Source: Sulfurimonas sp.
GTDB lineage: Bacteria; Campylobacterota; Campylobacteria; Campylobacterales; Sulfurimonadaceae
Direction of reading: 5' to 3'
Assembly: GCF_028714975.1 (NCBI RefSeq)
Contig: NZ_JAQTLH010000007.1
Location: 60,009 to 124,008 of the forward strand
DNA: 64,000 nucleotides
Of the stretch, positions 1-7,677 are shown in pieces (within the stretch, counting starts at the first letter, position 1; each line of letters starts with the position of its first letter). The translations under genes were made by a program, and so were the position numbers. The notes under the pieces were generated by a model that had not been told where the DNA came from, did not search any database, and saw only the letters and a list, made by a program, of their open reading frames with translations.

Positions 1-309
1 TATGATGTTTGGGTTTTCTCTCAAGCGGTAGCTAAAAAAGATTTAGAAGCTTTAAAGGGTTTGAAAAACTCAAAAGCATTGATTGTCGGCGATTTGGCTA
101 AGTATGAAGCTGCCCAAAATTCAGCTTCTTTGGAAGAGTATGCTTCAAAGCAGGATGCTATATTTAGAGATTTGGCACTTGTTGAGAGTGCGGTAATGCT
201 TTTTGGCGAAAATAAAATAGATGAAGCTAAAGAGAAGTTATCAAAAGTGTCGAAAGACTCTTCGCTAAATAAGATGGTTTTAGCTCTTATGCATTATGGT
301 ATAAAGTAA
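1..309 (+). CDS. YfgM-like TPR protein, C-terminal part
   Basis: The reading frame is open from base 1 to a TAA at 307-309, so this is the last 102 codons of a gene that begins outside the window. The protein is helical and polar with no membrane segment in the visible part. It has the look of a degenerate TPR tail: an Ala-rich helix followed by the pattern GENKIDEAKEKLSKV. It lies 4 bases before a BamB-like lipoprotein gene, the same order as yfgM-bamB in E. coli, where YfgM is a periplasmic TPR partner of the secretion and outer-membrane assembly machinery. The YfgM assignment rests mainly on this context. A TTG at 61 is internal and is not the start. Confidence 0.55.
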   Translation, partial: YDVWVFSQAVAKKDLEALKGLKNSKALIVGDLAKYEAAQNSASLEEYASKQDAIFRDLALVESAVMLFGENKIDEAKEKLSKVSKDSSLNKMVLALMHYGIK

Positions 310-313
310 TATT

Positions 314-1309
314 TTGAAAATTTTACTTATTATTTTAATATCGGTTACAGCACTTGTTTTTTCTGCATGTAGTTCCAAAGAGGTATTTAAACCATCTGGG
401 GTTGCAGGTAAATGGGAATCTCACGGAAATAGCGAATTTACAATTAAAAATATCTCACCGGATGCGGCGCTAGTAGAAGAGAAAAAAGTATTTGCAGACG
501 GAAGAGTTTTAGATATCAAGATTCAAGACGGCTATAAATTGTTAGGATATAGTGACGGTTGGGTTATGAGTTCAGATGTTGACGGGAATTTGACACTGCA
601 ATACTCTGCTGATACTAAAAATGTTAATAAGTTTAACTTAAAAAGAACGATAGCTACTGCGGCAATTAAAGATGATATATTGGCCGTTTTGTTTTCAAAC
701 AATGAGATGGCGCTCTACTCAATAGCAAATAAATCTCCGCTTTTAAAAGAGCAGGGAAATGCACCGATAGTCGTAAATTCTAAAATAGTAAAACCGCATT
801 TTAAAGATGATTTAGTTATTTTTTCAACACTTGACGGGAAAATAGTCATTATAAATTCAAAAACAAAAAAGAAACTAAGAACCGTTATTGTTAGCGGTGA
901 AGAGCATTTTAATAATGTTATATTCTTAAGTCTTATAGACAATAAAATCGTAGCGGCAACAGGACATAAGATACTCTCTTTAGCTCAAAAAGAGATTAGA
1001 CAGGCCTACGATATAAGAAGTGTTACTACTGATGATAAAAATATATTTGTAGCTACAAAGCAGGGTGAGATAATTTCACTAACGCCTGATTTACAGCAAA
1101 ATGCAAAATTAAAATTTCCATTTGCTCACTTTTTGGGGATGATAGTCAGCGGTGAAAACCTTTATGCTTTGGAAAAAGAGGGTTATATTATAGAGATTTC
1201 AAGAGATTTATCAAAACATAAAGTGTATAAGGTAAATGTAGAGGACGGTTTCGTATTCATTAATGATAAAATATTTTTCGTGGATGATGAATATATCTCG
1301 GTAGAGTAA
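314..1309 (+). CDS. Lipoprotein with PQQ-like beta-propeller, BamB-like
   Basis: 331 residues from a TTG start. A hydrophobic signal (residues 3-16) ends in the lipobox-like FSAC, with Cys19 as the lipidation site. The rest is a run of short beta-strand repeats with alternating small and hydrophobic residues (for example DILAVLFSNNEMALYSI and DDKNIFVATKQGEIISL), typical of PQQ-like propeller blades. BamB is the outer-membrane lipoprotein of the BAM complex that helps insert beta-barrel proteins. The upstream YfgM-like gene supports that reading, but divergence is high and another propeller lipoprotein is possible. The stop TAA overlaps the next ATG by one base, so the two genes are probably translationally coupled. 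Confidence 0.6.
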   Translation: MKILLIILISVTALVFSACSSKEVFKPSGVAGKWESHGNSEFTIKNISPDAALVEEKKVFADGRVLDIKIQDGYKLLGYSDGWVMSSDVDGNLTLQYSADTKNVNKFNLKRTIATAAIKDDILAVLFSNNEMALYSIANKSPLLKEQGNAPIVVNSKIVKPHFKDDLVIFSTLDGKIVIINSKTKKKLRTVIVSGEEHFNNVIFLSLIDNKIVAATGHKILSLAQKEIRQAYDIRSVTTDDKNIFVATKQGEIISLTPDLQQNAKLKFPFAHFLGMIVSGENLYALEKEGYIIEISRDLSKHKVYKVNVEDGFVFINDKIFFVDDEYISVE

Positions 1310-2136
1310 TGTCAAACGAGCTAGAAGCTTTTATAGAGTATATCAGCGTTATAAGAGCTCTTAGCAAAAAAAGCGTCGAGGCGTATAGAAGCGACCTTGA
1401 TGCTCTTGAGAAAACTCTAAACAAACCTCTTATAAAACTAGATTCTGCCTCTCTTTTTGCCGCACTCGGCATATATAAAAATAAAAGAACACTAAATAGA
1501 AAACTCTCTTCAGTCAATGCTTTTTTTGATTTTTGCTATAAAAATCAATTTTCGCAGGAAAAATCAAAACTTAAATTTTCAAAAATCCCGAAACTTCTTC
1601 CGAAATTTTTATCATACAAAGAGATACAAAACGGGCTTAATCAAATAGATAAAAGTACATCCATAGGTCTTCGCGACTATGCATTGATACTCTTTTTATA
1701 TGCATCGGGGACTAGAATAAGCGAATGTTTAGCTTTAAGACGAGAAGATATTGAGGGTGAATGGCTTCATATAAGACATGCCAAAGGTGAAAAAGAGCGT
1801 ATCGTTCCCATAGCAAAAGTTGCAATTAAAGCAGTAGAGAGTTACTTAAATGAGATGAAAAAAAACAATACGTTTGTTTGGTGCAACTACAAAGGCGATA
1901 AGCTTAGCCGTATATCAGCCTATAAAATAACGCAAAAGTATTTAGGCGTCTCTCCCCATGTTCTTCGTCATTCTTACGCAACATCGCTTATAACCGGAGG
2001 AGCCGATTTGAGGGTTGTTCAAGAGCTGCTAGGTCATGCTTCGCTTCTAACTACTCAAATATATACGCATATACAAAAGCAGGATTTAAAAGAGACGGTT
2101 GAAGTTTGTCATCCCATGGCAAAAGAGCAGATATGA
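1309..2136 (+). CDS. Tyrosine recombinase, XerC/XerD type
   Basis: 275 residues, the usual size of XerC/XerD. The N-terminal SAM-like core-binding domain covers about residues 1-95 and the catalytic domain about 105-265. The catalytic set is visible: Arg136 (GTRISE), Lys159 in the beta-hairpin, His217 and Arg220 (HVLRH), His243 (LGHAS) and nucleophile Tyr252 (TQIYTH). Such enzymes resolve chromosome dimers at dif. Campylobacterota are known for a single longer XerH of about 350 residues, so this shorter one could be the housekeeping enzyme of this lineage or a second recombinase. It sits in a tight housekeeping operon (1-base overlap upstream, 4-base overlap downstream) with no phage genes nearby. 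Confidence 0.8.
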   Translation: MSNELEAFIEYISVIRALSKKSVEAYRSDLDALEKTLNKPLIKLDSASLFAALGIYKNKRTLNRKLSSVNAFFDFCYKNQFSQEKSKLKFSKIPKLLPKFLSYKEIQNGLNQIDKSTSIGLRDYALILFLYASGTRISECLALRREDIEGEWLHIRHAKGEKERIVPIAKVAIKAVESYLNEMKKNNTFVWCNYKGDKLSRISAYKITQKYLGVSPHVLRHSYATSLITGGADLRVVQELLGHASLLTTQIYTHIQKQDLKETVEVCHPMAKEQI

Positions 2137-2606
2137 ACAGAGTCAACAACAGCTTTTTTTCAAGACCGTTTTTGGAATCTCTTTTTTTTGTTCAAAATAA
2201 GTGGCATCAGCACGGAGTTTTGGTTCATACTCTTCGCGTTATATATCATATTTTAAAAGCAAAAGAGTTTAGGTTTTTTGCTGCGGGGCTTCTTCACGAT
2301 ATCGGTAAGCCTTTTTGTGCTTTTAAAAAAGATGAAGAGGATATCGAGTTTGAAGAGTATAGTTTTACGGATCATGAAGAGCGGAGTTATGAGATAATTA
2401 AAAATTGGTTTTTTATAAGCGAATATACAAAAAATATTGTTCGTTATCATTATCTGATACGAGATATCATAAAGAGCAAAGAAGAGGATTATGCCAGATA
2501 TGAGAGAAAAAAAAAGATTTGGGACAGTCTAAGCGAAGATTTTAAAAAAGATTTGGAGAAATTTATACAATATGATGATTTGGGTAAAGGGAAAAAAAGA
2601 AGATAA
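2133..2606 (+). CDS. HD-domain phosphohydrolase
   Basis: 157 residues from the ATG at 2133, which overlaps the recombinase stop as ATGA. A start further upstream at 2106 would add nine residues and a longer overlap and is less likely. HD-family metal-binding residues are visible: an early His (VLVHTLR), the signature HD pair in GLLHDIGKPF, and later TDHEERSYEII. HD proteins hydrolyse phosphoester bonds of nucleotides or related molecules; the substrate cannot be read from the sequence. The end is very Lys-rich. It is the last gene of the run that begins before base 1. Confidence 0.75.
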   Translation: MNRVNNSFFSRPFLESLFFVQNKWHQHGVLVHTLRVIYHILKAKEFRFFAAGLLHDIGKPFCAFKKDEEDIEFEEYSFTDHEERSYEIIKNWFFISEYTKNIVRYHYLIRDIIKSKEEDYARYERKKKIWDSLSEDFKKDLEKFIQYDDLGKGKKRR

Positions 2607-2676
2607 ATAGAGTACAAATCTAACACAAATGTAACAAAAAGAGTGTAAAATTTACCTTTATTTAAGGTTGCGGGTC

Positions 2677-3183
2677 ATGATGAAAAAAATTATTCCTTTG
2701 TTTGTAGTTTTAGTAATAGTAATAGCGATAGTAACACTCTTTGTTTTTTTAGGAGCATCAAAAAAAACGATTGTAGTAAAAGAGGGAAATATAGAGCAGC
2801 TCCCTATTGAGATGCAAGTCGGTCTTTATCAAGACAGCGATTGTAAAATGGTTATTGACAACCTAACGGATGCTTCCCAAGTCATTATAAAGAGCGGAAA
2901 AAGCTGGTTTTTTCATGATCACGGCGGAATGACAAAGTGGCTTGAAGATAAGGAGTTTAGAGATAGTGCAAAAATTTGGGTTATGAGCAGAGATACAAAG
3001 AGATGGATAGACGCAAAAGAGGCTTTTTACTCGCTAAAGGATGAGACGCCTATGGGTTACGGCTTTGGGGCATATGAAAAAACAAGCGACGGATATGTTA
3101 ATTTCGATACAATGCGTATTAGAATGTTAAGAGGCGAGACTTTGCGTAATCCTCTAATAAGAAAACAGCTTTTAGGAAATTAA
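2677..3183 (+). CDS. NosL-like membrane-anchored copper-site accessory protein
   Basis: 168 residues. I take ATG 2677 (or 2680) as the start because AAGG at 2664-2667 is well placed; a TTG at 2668 is too close to that site. One N-terminal transmembrane segment (about residues 4-25) is followed by a soluble domain. NosL-like features are the DCKMVI motif near residue 55, resembling the metal-binding Cys-x-Met of NosL, and WFFHDHGGMTKW, which aligns with the NosL block FDDIGCM..W with His and Gly replacing residues. NosL proteins deliver copper to nitrous oxide reductase. The next gene encodes a TauE/SafE or UreH-type membrane protein, also often linked to copper or cytochrome oxidase assembly. 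Confidence 0.6.
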   Translation: MMKKIIPLFVVLVIVIAIVTLFVFLGASKKTIVVKEGNIEQLPIEMQVGLYQDSDCKMVIDNLTDASQVIIKSGKSWFFHDHGGMTKWLEDKEFRDSAKIWVMSRDTKRWIDAKEAFYSLKDETPMGYGFGAYEKTSDGYVNFDTMRIRMLRGETLRNPLIRKQLLGN

Positions 3184-3194
3184 TTAAGCAAATA

Positions 3195-3908
3195 ATGGAA
3201 ACGGTAAATATTATAAGCATCATAACTATTGCATTTTTAGGCTCTTTCGGTCACTGTATCGGGATGTGCGGCGGAATTGTTTTAGCATATTCAACCATAA
3301 AAATTGAACCAAAGAGCTCTAAAGTTTCACAAACCGTTGCGCATCTGCTCTACTCGTTTGGCAGAGTGTCGACATATTCGATTTTAGGTGCTATTTTTGG
3401 GGCACTCGGCGGTGTCGTGACATTTAGCAATAAAGCAAACGGAATAATGCTTATCGTTGCGGGAGTCGCTATGGTTCTTGCCGGGCTCTCTCTTATGGGT
3501 AAAATAAAATTTTTGACTCTCATAGAGCACTCATTTTCATCTTCGCCTACATATAAAAATCTATTTAAAAAAGTTCTAAATTCAAAATCAAATTTTAGTT
3601 TTTTTATTCTCGGTATGCTTAACGGTCTTTTACCGTGCGGATTTGTCTACTTTTTTGCTATAACTGCCGCAAGTACGGCAAGCCCGCTTTACGGTGCTTT
3701 GGTAATGGCGATATTTGGTCTTAGTACAATTCCTGCAATGTTTGGTCTTGGTTTTTTAGCATCTCTTTCAAATGCAACAAGTTTTAGAAATATGATGGTA
3801 AGTCTCTCCTCTTTTGCGGTTATTCTTTATGGTTCTTATACGATTTATAACGGCTACGACTATATGGCTAGAGCCGAAAAAACATTAACAGAGTGCCATT
3901 CTAACTGA
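3195..3908 (+). CDS. TauE/SafE (UreH/DsbD_2-type) membrane protein
   Basis: 237 residues with about six transmembrane helices. Two paired Cys motifs sit at the start of symmetric halves: GHCIGMCGG near residue 20 and LLPCGFVY near residue 150. This is the pattern of the small DsbD-like/UreH_2 membrane proteins often annotated as sulfite exporter TauE/SafE family. In many proteobacteria such genes lie beside cbb3 oxidase or copper genes, and roles in copper handling or cytochrome maturation have been proposed; sulfite export is not established. It follows the NosL-like gene by 11 bases, so the two are likely co-transcribed. Confidence 0.75.
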   Translation: METVNIISIITIAFLGSFGHCIGMCGGIVLAYSTIKIEPKSSKVSQTVAHLLYSFGRVSTYSILGAIFGALGGVVTFSNKANGIMLIVAGVAMVLAGLSLMGKIKFLTLIEHSFSSSPTYKNLFKKVLNSKSNFSFFILGMLNGLLPCGFVYFFAITAASTASPLYGALVMAIFGLSTIPAMFGLGFLASLSNATSFRNMMVSLSSFAVILYGSYTIYNGYDYMARAEKTLTECHSN

Positions 3909-3910
3909 TA

Positions 3911-4002
3911 TTACACGCTAGAATGAGCGGAGCCCATTCTAGCGGCAGGGACAAATGTCCCTACAACCCCCTGAAGCTACACAAAGTAAACTTTGTGAGA
4001 TA
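3911..4002 (+). repeat. Dispersed palindromic element, copy A
   Basis: An intergenic element with three hairpins. Stem 1 is CGCTAGAATG/CATTCTAGCG (3916-3925, 3935-3944). The second is the near-perfect palindrome AGGGACAAATGTCCCT (3947-3962). Then comes the core CAACCCCCTGAAGCTAC (3964-3980), and stem 3 is CACAAAGT/ACTTTGTG (3980-3997), followed by AGATACC. The same core and layout recur at 17706-17859 (reverse) and 19961-20052, and partly at 61253-61336 and 27857-27880. Confidence 0.8.
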
Positions 4003-4017
4003 CCATAAATAAAAACC

Positions 4018-4026
4018 TGCTATAAT
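4018..4026 (+). promoter_or_regulatory. Extended -10 promoter for the HDOD-polA operon
   Basis: TGCTATAAT is a perfect extended -10 element 25 bases before the HDOD start codon. No convincing -35 is visible, which is usual for the main sigma factor of Campylobacterota. A ribosome-binding stretch AAAAAGG follows at 4036-4042. Confidence 0.65.
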
Positions 4027-4050
4027 AAGTGTAAAAAAAAGGTATCAACT

Positions 4051-4866
4051 TTGAAAATCTCAATTATTGATAGCATAAAATCGCTTCCGCCGCTCTCTTC
4101 AACGATTATACAAATAAATAAAATTTATGCGGATGAAAATTCAACTATAAAAGATATGGCAAAAGTAATAGAACATGACCCTATGATTATTGCAAATATT
4201 TTAAAAATTGCCAATTCTCCTCTTTACGGGTTTGGACGAGAGATTAAAAATGTCGCTCAGGCAGTAGCTCTCTTTGGAATGAATATGACCCGCTCTATAG
4301 CAGTAGGAAACTCAATCAGAAAACTTTTAAATGTAGATATGCAGCCTTACGGTGTTACATCGGACGAGTTTGCACATATTTCATCGCTTCAAGCAACTTT
4401 GACGGTTAATTGGTATAAGAAAATCGATAGAAACAAAGCCGAAAAATTGTATTTAGCGGCATTTTTACAAGAGACGGGAAAGATACTTATAGCCAGTGAA
4501 GTTATTCAAAACAACGAAGCGATAAGTTTTGCCAGCGAAGTGGAAAATTCAAACAATTTGGCAATGGTAGAGAAAACCTATTGCGGTGCTACATGCGGAG
4601 AAGTTACGGCATTGGTTTTTAAGCATTGGGGATTTGATGATGAGTTTATAGATATGATTAAATATTCAGACAATCCATCTTTTGCTCCGGAATCTGCTAA
4701 AGAATATGCTACGGCTTTAAATATCGTAAAAACAATAGTGCCTATTAATAAACCTTTTTCGGAAATGTCTATAAATTTCGGGCTAAAAAGAGCGGCAGAT
4801 GCCGGCTACAATACTCAGCTATTAGAAGATGCAATCTGCAATATAATGGATGCCTTAAAGGAATGA
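4051..4866 (+). CDS. HDOD-domain signalling protein
   Basis: 271 residues from a TTG start preceded by AAAAAGG. The N-terminal 200 residues form an HDOD domain: LPPLSSTIIQINKIYADENSTI, then DPMIIANILKIANSPLYGF and VAQAVALFGMNMTR. HDOD resembles HD phosphohydrolases but lacks the full metal-binding set and is thought to be regulatory in taxis and cyclic-di-GMP networks. No receiver or EAL domain is attached. The stop overlaps the polA start as ATGA, so polA is probably translated by coupling from this gene. Confidence 0.8.
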   Translation: MKISIIDSIKSLPPLSSTIIQINKIYADENSTIKDMAKVIEHDPMIIANILKIANSPLYGFGREIKNVAQAVALFGMNMTRSIAVGNSIRKLLNVDMQPYGVTSDEFAHISSLQATLTVNWYKKIDRNKAEKLYLAAFLQETGKILIASEVIQNNEAISFASEVENSNNLAMVEKTYCGATCGEVTALVFKHWGFDDEFIDMIKYSDNPSFAPESAKEYATALNIVKTIVPINKPFSEMSINFGLKRAADAGYNTQLLEDAICNIMDALKE

Positions 4867-7583
4867 GTAAAACAGTTACTATAATCGACACATTCGGTTT
4901 TTTCTTTCGCAGTTTTTATGCTCTTCCGCAGCACCTTAAAAATAGCGAAGGCTTTCCGACAGGGCTATTGACAGGTTTTACAAATTTTATCTCCACCCTT
5001 CAAAAACAGCATGACAGCGACTATATAATTTTTGCTATAGATACCAAAGGGGATAGTTTTAGAAACGAGATAGACCCAAACTATAAAGCGCATAGAACTC
5101 CTCCCCCTGAGGAGCTGATTATGCAGCTGCCTATTGCTATCGAGTGGATAGACAAGATGGGTTATAAAACACTCGGTTATGTCGGATATGAGGCTGACGA
5201 TATGATAGCAACGGTTGTGCATTTTGCTAAGGAGAAGGGCTACAATGTAAGAGTAGTCTCACACGATAAAGATCTTTTTCAGCTCATAGACGACGGCAAG
5301 GTTGTTTTAGTGGATGCCATTAAAAAACAGGTTATGGATGAAAATGCTTGTTATGAGAAGTACGGTATTTCGCCAAAGCAGTTTATAGATTATCAAGCTA
5401 TTATCGGTGATTCGGCAGACAATATCCCCGGTGTCAAAGGTATAGGCAAAGTCGGGGCGCAGAAGCTTTTGGCAGAGTATGGGAGTTTAGACAATATCTA
5501 TGCAAATATAGACAGTGTAAAGCCCGCAGGTGTGCAAAAAAAATTAATCGAGAGTAAAGATTCGGCATATATGTCAAAAAAACTTGTGACGCTTATGCAC
5601 GATGTTTTAGATAGTTTTGATTTTGAAGATTATAAAATGGATGTCGAACACCCTTTTTTAAATATCTACGATGAGCTTGTAAAGTATGAGCAAAATGCTA
5701 TTTTAAGAACTCTGCAGGCTAAAAATATGGTTACTCAAGAGACGCATCAAGAAGCGGTAAAAAAGGCAGAAGTAGAGATACAAAACAGCAAAAAGTTGGA
5801 TTTTAAAACTACGCTTTTAACAGATGCAAAAGAGTTAAATAGGGTTTTGGGCACTCTAAAGAGAGATACGGTTATAGCTTTTGATACTGAAACGACAGGG
5901 CTTGATTATGAGAAGGACTCTCTTGTAGGTTTTAGTTTTTGTTTTAACGATGCGGAGGCTTACTATGTTCCTATCGCTCACTTTTATCTCGGTGTAGGGG
6001 AGCAGATAAATGAGAGTGAAGCAAAAAATGCCATTAGAAAAATATTTAATTCACTCGTAGTCGGACATAACATTAAATTTGATTTGCACTTTGTAACCAG
6101 ATTTTTAGAAGATGACGGTTTGGATATTTTTGCCGACTCTATGATACTTGCCTGGCTTATAAATCCTGAGAGCGCTCTCTCGCTTGACAAACTCTCCGAG
6201 AAGCTTTTAAATCACACGATGCTTCATTACAAAGATACTGTAAAAAAGGGTGATACATTTGCAAGTGTCGAGTTAGAAGATGCGTGCAAGTATGCCGCCG
6301 AAGATGCTTACATAACGCGCAGGCTATATTTTCTTTTTTTAGAGATGTTAGAGCTTCAAGACGCTGCGCTTCTTATCAAAGAAGCCGCAGATGTGGAATT
6401 TCCTTTTATAAAAACACTTCTAAAGATGGAGAAAACGGGCATAGAAGTTGACGGCTCATTTTTAGAGCACTTTCTTGTCGAAGCAAAAGAGAATTTAAAT
6501 GATTTAACAAAAAAAATATACGCTTTAGCCGGATGCGAATTTAACATCAACTCCACTCAGCAGCTAGGAGTCGTACTTTTTGAAAATCTCGGACTCTCAA
6601 CCGGTAAAAAAACAAAAACCGGATACTCTACCGATGAGAAAGTTTTAAGTTCGCTAAGAGATGCGCATGAGATTATCCCATACCTTTTGGAGTACCGCGA
6701 AGTATATAAACTCTTTTCAACTTATATAGAGCCGCTTTTAAAACTAAGCCGTGAAAATAGACACGGTCGCGTACATACATCTTTTGTACAGACGGGAACG
6801 GCAACGGGACGGTTAAGTTCCAAAAACCCGAACTTGCAAAATATCCCTACAAGAACAAAACTCGGCACAAGAATAAGAGAGGCATTTGTTGCTGGCTGTG
6901 GTAAAAAACTAATAGGCATAGACTACTCTCAAATCGAGCTTAGACTTCTTGCGCACTTTACGCAGGACAGAGTATTGGTAGATGCATTTAAGCAAGATAA
7001 AGATATCCATATGCAGACGGCAATTGCTCTTTTTGGCGAGGAAGAGGCACAAGCGAAGAGAAATGTTGCAAAAACGGTAAATTTTGGACTGCTTTATGGA
7101 ATGGGACAAAAAAAACTCTCGGAGACTCTAAGTATCAGCACAAAAGAGGCTAAAGAGATAATAGATAAATATTTTAACAGCTTTCCGACAGTCAGAGCCT
7201 ATTTTCGCTCTATAGTGGATTTTTCAAAAGAGGCTGGATATGTTGAAACACTGCTTAAGCGCCGCAGATATTTTGATTATGAGAGCGCTTCGCCGATGTT
7301 TAAGGCTGCATATGAGAGAGAGTCGGTAAATAGCGTATTTCAAGGAAGTGCAAGTGACCTTATAAAGCTAAGTATGAATAAAATAGATAAAGTGATAGAG
7401 GACGAAAAATTAAATGCTAAAATGCTTCTACAGATTCACGATGAGTTGATATTTGAAGTGGATGAGGATGAAGCGGAAGCTTTAGGAGAGAGATTTAAGG
7501 AGATTATGCAGAGCATTATGAAGTTAAATGTTCCACTAAAAGCCAGTTTAAATATCGGAAATAATTGGAGCGAGTTGAAGTAA
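4863..7583 (+). CDS. polA: DNA polymerase I
   Basis: 906 residues, full length. The 5' nuclease domain fills about residues 1-290 (GYEADDMIATV, SHDKDLFQL, GDSADNIPGVKGIGKVGAQKLL). The 3'-5' exonuclease domain covers about 310-500, with AFDTETTGLD near 340, GHNIKFDLHF, and YAAEDAY near 480, so the proofreading acidic residues appear intact. The polymerase domain has motif A DYSQIELRLLAH near 685, motif B KRNVAKTVNFGLLYG and motif C QIHDELIFEV near 857. The enzyme fills gaps in repair and removes Okazaki primers. Its ATG overlaps the HDOD stop by four bases. Confidence 0.98.
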   Translation: MSKTVTIIDTFGFFFRSFYALPQHLKNSEGFPTGLLTGFTNFISTLQKQHDSDYIIFAIDTKGDSFRNEIDPNYKAHRTPPPEELIMQLPIAIEWIDKMGYKTLGYVGYEADDMIATVVHFAKEKGYNVRVVSHDKDLFQLIDDGKVVLVDAIKKQVMDENACYEKYGISPKQFIDYQAIIGDSADNIPGVKGIGKVGAQKLLAEYGSLDNIYANIDSVKPAGVQKKLIESKDSAYMSKKLVTLMHDVLDSFDFEDYKMDVEHPFLNIYDELVKYEQNAILRTLQAKNMVTQETHQEAVKKAEVEIQNSKKLDFKTTLLTDAKELNRVLGTLKRDTVIAFDTETTGLDYEKDSLVGFSFCFNDAEAYYVPIAHFYLGVGEQINESEAKNAIRKIFNSLVVGHNIKFDLHFVTRFLEDDGLDIFADSMILAWLINPESALSLDKLSEKLLNHTMLHYKDTVKKGDTFASVELEDACKYAAEDAYITRRLYFLFLEMLELQDAALLIKEAADVEFPFIKTLLKMEKTGIEVDGSFLEHFLVEAKENLNDLTKKIYALAGCEFNINSTQQLGVVLFENLGLSTGKKTKTGYSTDEKVLSSLRDAHEIIPYLLEYREVYKLFSTYIEPLLKLSRENRHGRVHTSFVQTGTATGRLSSKNPNLQNIPTRTKLGTRIREAFVAGCGKKLIGIDYSQIELRLLAHFTQDRVLVDAFKQDKDIHMQTAIALFGEEEAQAKRNVAKTVNFGLLYGMGQKKLSETLSISTKEAKEIIDKYFNSFPTVRAYFRSIVDFSKEAGYVETLLKRRRYFDYESASPMFKAAYERESVNSVFQGSASDLIKLSMNKIDKVIEDEKLNAKMLLQIHDELIFEVDEDEAEALGERFKEIMQSIMKLNVPLKASLNIGNNWSELK

Positions 7584-7677
7584 CTCTGTTCAAAAAAGAT
7601 TTTGTGCCTTATGGCTTTTATGCTAGAGAAAGTTTACTATCTTTAGTCGCTAGATATTTTTATTGGAATTTTTATAT

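Noticed and set aside
1309..2136. Tyrosine recombinase as a sign of a prophage or genomic island
   Set aside because: It lies inside a tight housekeeping operon with overlaps on both sides; no tRNA attachment site, phage genes or composition shift nearby.
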